Positions 7,031 to 10,301 of a stretch of 10,301 bases of DNA are shown here, piece by piece. The translations under genes were made by a program, and so were the position numbers. Below the pieces are notes generated by a model. The model saw nothing but the letters and a program-made list of their open reading frames with translations. It had not been told where the DNA came from and searched no databases. The DNA comes from Acidobacteria bacterium UBA7540 (lineage in GTDB: Bacteria > Acidobacteriota > Terriglobia > UBA7540): NCBI GenBank assembly GCA_002478145.1, contig DLMI01000170.1, positions 32,225-42,525 on the forward strand, in the 5' to 3' direction. Positions within the stretch are counted from its first letter, which is position 1. The number at the start of each line of letters is the position of its first letter.

Positions 7031-7390
7031 ATGGTGCAGCAACGCAGCATGTCACACGCGGTGGAGAGCTCAACTTTGGCCGACGTGCTGGAGCGTGTTT
7101 TGGATAAAGGGATCATCATCGCGGGTGATATCAGAGTGAAACTGGTGGACATCGAACTCCTGTCCGTTCAGATCCGCTTGGTCATCTGCTCGGTCGATAA
7201 GGCCAAGGAAATGGGCATGGACTGGTGGGTGAACAACCCGATATTTCGCCGCGAGGATGACCATGGAGCGCTGGCCAGCTCGCTCGCCAGCATCGAGGAA
7301 AGGATGGCAAGGCTGGAGGCCTCTGTTAGGAAAGAGGAAATGCGAAGCGGGCAGCTCGTCTCCCCTTCGCAAAATCTCCACATGCCTTAG
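7031..7390 (+). CDS. gvpJ: GvpJ, GvpA-like minor gas vesicle protein
   Basis: This 119-residue product has the GvpA-family core: TLADVLERVLDKGIIIAGDI, then RVKLVDIELLSVQIRLVI and the helix CSVDKAKEMGMDWWVNNP. The DWW motif after the second helix and the location after gvpK fit GvpJ. A longer C terminus (about residues 78-119) is charged and probably coiled-coil (SLASIEERMARLEASVRKEE), unlike the short hydrophobic end of the main shell GvpA. GvpJ is a minor shell or tip component. The ATG lies five bases after AGGAG (7021-7025) and 11 bases after gvpK. It is the last gvp gene of the run. A GvpA-type shell role cannot be fully excluded. Confidence 0.93.
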   Translation: MVQQRSMSHAVESSTLADVLERVLDKGIIIAGDIRVKLVDIELLSVQIRLVICSVDKAKEMGMDWWVNNPIFRREDDHGALASSLASIEERMARLEASVRKEEMRSGQLVSPSQNLHMP

Positions 7391-7405
7391 GGTATGCGTA
7401 GCGTC

Positions 7406-7477
7406 GTGAAGCAACTGGGGCTTTGCCGGCGGGTAGAAAATCAACCCCCGCCGGCTGCGGTTTTCCAGGCGAAATGA
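7406..7477 (+). pseudogene. Relic of a response regulator 3' end
   Basis: This stretch, ending in TGA at 7475-7477, encodes VKQLGL, then a changed segment, then NQPPPAAVFQAK. It is the same C-terminal tail as the intact response regulator at 8666-9127, whose matching bases are 9056-9127, exactly 1650 bases downstream. No receiver domain precedes it; gvpJ ends 15 bases upstream. It is the left edge of the tandem duplication and implies that an earlier response regulator was cut down when the module was copied or joined next to gvpJ. Confidence 0.85.
7425..7464 (+). terminator. Possible weak intrinsic terminator/attenuator between gvpJ and HK1
   Basis: A perfect 9-base-pair GC stem is formed by GCCGGCGGG (7425-7433) and CCCGCCGGC (7447-7455) with a 13-base A/T-rich loop. 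Five bases later there is a TTTT run (7461-7464). The T-run is short and offset, so strong termination is doubtful. The equivalent bases in the right copy (9075-9114) do not make a perfect stem and have TCTT instead of TTTT. Confidence 0.4.
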
Positions 7478-7488
7478 AGGAGGAGACG

Positions 7489-8700
7489 ATGGGCACTGAC
7501 ACCACTGAACGCCATCTTGCCGACGAGGCCGCGGGCCGGACAGGCGTTTACAACCGCAGCCTGATCGAGGCGAGCCTGGATCCGCTCGTTACCATCGCTC
7601 CGAACGGAAAGATCACCGACGTGAACAACGCCGCTGAGAAGGTGACCGGCCTCTCGCGCGAGCAACTCATTGGGACCGACTTTTCAGATTATTTTACCGA
7701 CCCCGAAAAGGCCCGAGCGGGATACGAGCAGGTGTTCCGAGAAGGCTTGGTCCAGTACGAGTTGGAGATTCGGCACGGCGACGGACATGTGACGCCGGTG
7801 CTTTACAACGCGTGGGTGTATCGGGACGAGGCGGGAGAGGTCGTTGGCGTTTTTGCAGCCGCCCGCGACCTCTCCGAGCGCAAGCGGGCCGAGGAGGAAA
7901 TCCGCAAACTCAATGAAGACCTCCAGCGCCGCGCTGCCGAGTTGCAAGCCAGTAATAGGGAACTGGAAGCCTTCACGTACTCGGTCTCTCACGACCTGCG
8001 CAGCCCCCTGCGCCACATCGACGGTTTCTCCAAATTACTTCTTGAAGAGTACAGCGCAGATCTGCCGGAGGACGCACGTCGCCATCTGTCTCGCATCCGC
8101 GAGGGCACGCGCCGCATGGGCATGATGGTGGACGATTTGCTGAACCTCACGCGCGTGGGACGCAAGGAACTGAGCATGCAACTGACGGGGTTGAGTTCTT
8201 TGCTCGAAGAAGCCATTCGCGATCTGAAGCCGGAGATGGCGGGCCGGGAGATCGAATGGCGAATCGGGGAATTGCCCTTCGTGGAGTGCGATCCAGCCTT
8301 GGTGAAGCAGGTTTTCGCCAACCTGCTGTCGAACGCCCTCAAGTTCACCCGGCTGCGGGAACGCGCCGTGATCGAAGTGGGGGAAACGAAGCAGGATGGC
8401 CGAGCCGTGATCTTTGTTCGCGACAACGGGGTCGGCTTCAGCATGAAGTACGTTGACAAGCTTTTTAGAGTTTTTCAGCGACTCCATCGCTCCGAGGACT
8501 TCGAGGGGACAGGCATCGGACTCGCCACCGTCCAGCGCATTGTTCACAAACACGGCGGACGCGTCTGGGCGGAGGGAGAGTTGAACAAGGGCGCTACTTT
8601 TTACTTCACTCTGGAGGCTGTCGAGAGCCGTCCTGGGAAAGCAATTCCTTGCCTAGAGGTGCCGCATGATAAGTCAAGACGTAGAAATACTCCTGGTTAA
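7489..8700 (+). CDS. Soluble PAS histidine kinase (HK1)
   Basis: This is a 403-residue product from the ATG at 7489, which follows AAGGAGGAG (7477-7485). In-frame starts at 7423 and 7474 lie in the response regulator relic and are less likely. Domains in order: one PAS sensor (about residues 21-127), a short coiled-coil linker (131-160), HisKA with the phospho-acceptor His168 in SVSHDLRSPLRHIDGF, and HATPase_c with N-box Asn282 (NLLSNALKF), G1 DNGVGF (312-317) and G2 GTGIGLATV (340-348). There is no membrane segment, so it senses a cytoplasmic signal. The kinase part resembles phytochrome-type (Cph1-like) kinases, which usually pair with single-domain regulators such as the one encoded next. 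The PAS ligand cannot be told. The gene overlaps the regulator by 35 bases. Confidence 0.94.
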   Translation: MGTDTTERHLADEAAGRTGVYNRSLIEASLDPLVTIAPNGKITDVNNAAEKVTGLSREQLIGTDFSDYFTDPEKARAGYEQVFREGLVQYELEIRHGDGHVTPVLYNAWVYRDEAGEVVGVFAAARDLSERKRAEEEIRKLNEDLQRRAAELQASNRELEAFTYSVSHDLRSPLRHIDGFSKLLLEEYSADLPEDARRHLSRIREGTRRMGMMVDDLLNLTRVGRKELSMQLTGLSSLLEEAIRDLKPEMAGREIEWRIGELPFVECDPALVKQVFANLLSNALKFTRLRERAVIEVGETKQDGRAVIFVRDNGVGFSMKYVDKLFRVFQRLHRSEDFEGTGIGLATVQRIVHKHGGRVWAEGELNKGATFYFTLEAVESRPGKAIPCLEVPHDKSRRRNTPG

Positions 8701-9127
8701 AGATAATCCGGACGACGTCGAGCTGACCTTGCACGCCTTGCGTCAGGAGAGATTAGCGAATCATATTGAGGTGGCACGTGACGGCGAAGAGGCTCTGGAT
8801 TTTCTCTTTTGCCGCGGCCCCTACGCGCAGCGCAGCTTCGACCAGCCTCCCCGTGTAGTGTTGCTCGATCTAAAACTGCCCAAAATGGATGGCATGGAAG
8901 TTCTGCGTGAGATCAAGAAGGACCCTCGCACCAAAGCCATTCCCGTCGTCGTTCTAACCGCGTCTCAAGAAGAGTCTGACATGGTCAATGGGTATCACCT
9001 TGGCGCCAATGGCTATGTTCAGAAGCCCGTAGATTTCGACAATCTTCGTAACCTTGTGAAGCAACTGGGGCTTTACTGGCTGGTAGTAAATCAACCCCCG
9101 CCGGCTGCGGTCTTCCAGGCGAAATGA
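8666..9127 (+). CDS. Rcp1-like single-domain response regulator
   Basis: The 153-residue product is one receiver (REC) domain with no output domain. Asp68 in VVLLDLKLPKMDG is the phospho-acceptor. Thr98 (VVVLTAS) and Lys120 (YVQKPVD) complete the switch, and Asp13 supplies part of the metal site. The position before Asp13, normally Glu or Asp in the VEDNP motif, is Lys12, which is unusual. The insert after LDFLF (CRGPYAQRSFDQPP) is typical of Rcp1-type regulators that work with phytochrome-like kinases by protein contacts or phosphorelay. The ATG has AGAGG at 8655-8659 and lies inside the HK1 end. The stop overlaps an ATG of HK2 as ATGA. Confidence 0.94.
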   Translation: MISQDVEILLVKDNPDDVELTLHALRQERLANHIEVARDGEEALDFLFCRGPYAQRSFDQPPRVVLLDLKLPKMDGMEVLREIKKDPRTKAIPVVVLTASQEESDMVNGYHLGANGYVQKPVDFDNLRNLVKQLGLYWLVVNQPPPAAVFQAK

Positions 9128-10301
9128 AGGAGGAGACAACGAGCACTCACACCATTGAACGCCATCTTGCCGACGAGGCCGCGCGCCAGACAGGCGTTTA
9201 CAACCGCAGCCTGATCGAGGCGAGCCTGGATCCGCTCTTTACCATCGCTCCGAACGGAAAGATCACCGATGTGAACAACGCCGCTGAGAAGGTGACCGGC
9301 CTCTCGCGCGAGCAACTCATTGGGACCGACTTTGCAGATTATTTTACCGACCCCGGGAGGGCCCGAGCGGGATACGAGCAGGTGTTCCGAGAAGGCTTGG
9401 TCCAGGACTACGGGTTGGAGATTCGGCGCTGCGACGGACATGTGACGCCGGTGCTTTACAGCGCGGCGGTGTATCGGGACGATGCGGGGCAGGTGATTGG
9501 TGTCTGTGCAACGGCGCGGGATGTCACGGAGCTGAAGCGGGCGGTCGAGGCCGTGCGCCGGGCCAGCGCTTATAACCGCAGCCTGCTCGAAGCCAGTCTC
9601 GATCCGCTGCTGACCATCAATCCGGACGGAAAGATCACCGACGTGAACAAGGCCGCTGAGAAGGTGACCGGCCTCTCGCGTCAGCAACTCATGGGGACCG
9701 ACTTTGCAGATTATTTTAGCGACCCCGGAAAGGCCCGAGCGGGATACGAGCAGGTGTTCCGAGAAGGCTTGATCAAGGACTACGAGTTGGAGATTCGGCA
9801 CCGCGACGGATATGTGACGCCGGTGCTTTACAACGCGGCGGTGTATCGGGACGAGGCGGGAGAGGTCATTGGCGTGTTCGCCGCCGCCCGCCACATCTCC
9901 GAGCGCAAGCGGGCCGAGGAGGTAATCCGCAAGCTGAACCAAGAAATCGACGAGCGGGTGCGGCGGCACACGGCGGAGCTGGAGGCAACGAACAAGAACC
10001 TCGAAGCCTTCACGTACTCGGTCTCTCACGACCTGCGCAGCCCCCTGCGCCACATCGACGGTTTCTCCAAATTACTTCTTGAAGAGTACAGCGTAGATCT
10101 TCCGGAGGACGCACGTCGCTATCTGTCTCGCATCCGCGACGGAACGCGCCGCATGGGCATGATGGTGGACGATTTGCTGAACCTCACGCGCGTGGGACGC
10201 AAGGAACTGAGCATGCAACTGACGGGGTTGAGTTCTTTGCTCGAAGAAGCCATTCGCGATCTGAAGCCGGAGATGGCAGGCCGGGAGATCGAATGGCGAA
10301 T
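9124..10301 (+). CDS. PAS-PAS histidine kinase (HK2), 3' end beyond the window
   Basis: The frame is open from the ATG at 9124 (overlapping the regulator stop as ATGA) to the right edge, giving 392 complete codons. Domains: PAS1 (about residues 26-149), a near-copy PAS2 (about 150-273), a coiled-coil linker four residues longer than in HK1, and HisKA with His302 in SVSHDLRSPLRHIDGF. The last visible residues match HK1 just before its HATPase domain, so the ATPase part should lie downstream. From 10018 onward it is almost identical to HK1 7981-8264, with only a handful of substitutions. The base equivalent to the HK1 start is ACG (9139-9141), not ATG, so the ATG at 9124 is the best start, probably by coupling to the regulator. 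There is no stop or frameshift in the visible part, so it may be functional. Confidence 0.87.
   Translation, partial: MKEETTSTHTIERHLADEAARQTGVYNRSLIEASLDPLFTIAPNGKITDVNNAAEKVTGLSREQLIGTDFADYFTDPGRARAGYEQVFREGLVQDYGLEIRRCDGHVTPVLYSAAVYRDDAGQVIGVCATARDVTELKRAVEAVRRASAYNRSLLEASLDPLLTINPDGKITDVNKAAEKVTGLSRQQLMGTDFADYFSDPGKARAGYEQVFREGLIKDYELEIRHRDGYVTPVLYNAAVYRDEAGEVIGVFAAARHISERKRAEEVIRKLNQEIDERVRRHTAELEATNKNLEAFTYSVSHDLRSPLRHIDGFSKLLLEEYSVDLPEDARRYLSRIRDGTRRMGMMVDDLLNLTRVGRKELSMQLTGLSSLLEEAIRDLKPEMAGREIEWR
9127..9135 (+). promoter_or_regulatory. Strong ribosome binding site now facing an ACG codon
   Basis: AAGGAGGAG here is identical to the HK1 site at 7477-7485. In HK1 it is well spaced from the ATG at 7489. 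In HK2 the same spot is ACG (9139-9141). The site lies downstream of the ATG at 9124 and so cannot serve it. Translation of HK2 must use coupling at 9124, a rare ACG start, or a later codon. Confidence 0.6.
9199..9570 (+). repeat. PAS repeat unit 1 within HK2
   Basis: This 372-base (124-codon) unit runs from a YNRSL motif to the next one. It is collinear with 9571-9930 without gaps and similar over most of its length (shared LDPL-x-TI, GKITDVN, AAEKVTGLSR, ARAGYEQVFREGL, VTPVLY). Its C-terminal part, CATARDVTELKRAVEAVRRA, differs from unit 2. Confidence 0.88.
9571..9930 (+). repeat. PAS repeat unit 2 within HK2
   Basis: This is the second PAS copy. Its last third (VYRDEAGEVIGVFAAAR, then SERKRAEE) matches HK1 better than unit 1 does. 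It leads directly into the linker helix and HisKA domain. Confidence 0.88.

Larger units (their letters stand above)
7406..8264 (+). repeat. Left copy of the (RR tail-)HK tandem duplication
   Basis: This segment matches 9056-10301. The offset is 1650 from 7406 to about 7755, 2025 across the later PAS part (aligned to PAS2), and 2037 from 7981 onward. The changes in offset come from the extra PAS domain in the right copy and a 12-base longer linker. Homology may continue past 8264, but the right copy leaves the window there. No insertion sequence or terminal repeats are seen at the edges. Confidence 0.9.
9056..10301 (+). repeat. Right copy of the (RR tail-)HK tandem duplication, cut by window edge
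   Basis: This segment starts within the last 24 codons of the intact response regulator and continues through HK2. It is the counterpart of 7406-8264. The kinase-core part (10018-10301) is the most conserved, with about seven differences in 284 bases by eye. The PAS part is more diverged and contains an extra PAS unit. Confidence 0.9.

Noticed and set aside
9091..10053. 320-codon open frame on the minus strand opposite HK2
   Set aside because: It repeats internally only because HK2's PAS units repeat, and a matching shadow lies opposite HK1 (7684-8016). The plus-strand frame encodes canonical PAS and HisKA motifs.
1..10301. CRISPR arrays, tRNA or rRNA genes, insertion sequences
   Set aside because: No regularly spaced short repeats, no cloverleaf or rRNA-like stretch, and no transposase-like frame was seen. 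The only large repeats are the HK module and its PAS units.

Overview
The window is the middle and 3' part of a bacterial gas vesicle (gvp) gene cluster, all on the + strand, followed by a duplicated histidine kinase / response regulator module. The DNA is GC-rich and tightly packed, with purine-rich ribosome binding sites and many short overlaps (ATGA at 3283-3286 and 9124-9127; overlaps of 11, 35 and 35 bases elsewhere), as expected of a bacterial operon. The gvp order N - F/L - G - S - K - J resembles the Bacillus megaterium-type order, but the extra genes and the phytochrome-type kinases suggest an uncultured, probably Gram-negative lineage. I cannot place it more precisely from sequence alone.

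Layout. 1-896: two paralogous, Arg/Lys/Glu-rich helical proteins (the first cut by the window edge) that look like GvpC-type or other vesicle-associated accessory proteins. 965-1966: gvpN, an AAA+ ATPase. 1980-3286: four small genes I cannot name: a coiled-coil protein, a single-span membrane protein, a four-cysteine zinc-ribbon protein, and a helical protein translationally coupled to the next gene. 3283-4406: gvpF/L and gvpG. 4432-6378: a double-domain ArsA/Get3-type ATPase embedded in the gvp operon. 6368-7390: gvpS, gvpK and gvpJ. No main structural GvpA of the usual short form is seen; it presumably lies upstream of the window.

7391-10301: a soluble PAS histidine kinase (HK1), a Rcp1-like single-domain response regulator, and a second kinase (HK2) running off the right edge. 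HK2 is a close copy of HK1 but has two tandem PAS domains. The copied segment begins inside the response regulator tail, so a decayed relic of that tail lies between gvpJ and HK1. The history reads as a tandem (RR-)HK duplication with later PAS loss, gain or conversion, a changed start codon in HK2, and a hairpin with a T-run in the relic that could act as a weak terminator between the gvp operon and the kinases.

How the genes may work together: GvpS and GvpJ are minor GvpA-like shell or nucleation proteins. GvpF/L, GvpG and GvpK are assembly factors, and GvpN is an assembly ATPase. The ArsA/Get3-like ATPase and the small unknown proteins are candidates for extra assembly or chaperone roles. 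The kinases and regulator could sense a cytoplasmic signal such as redox state or light, but no DNA-binding output domain is present, so a link to vesicle control is inferred only from position.
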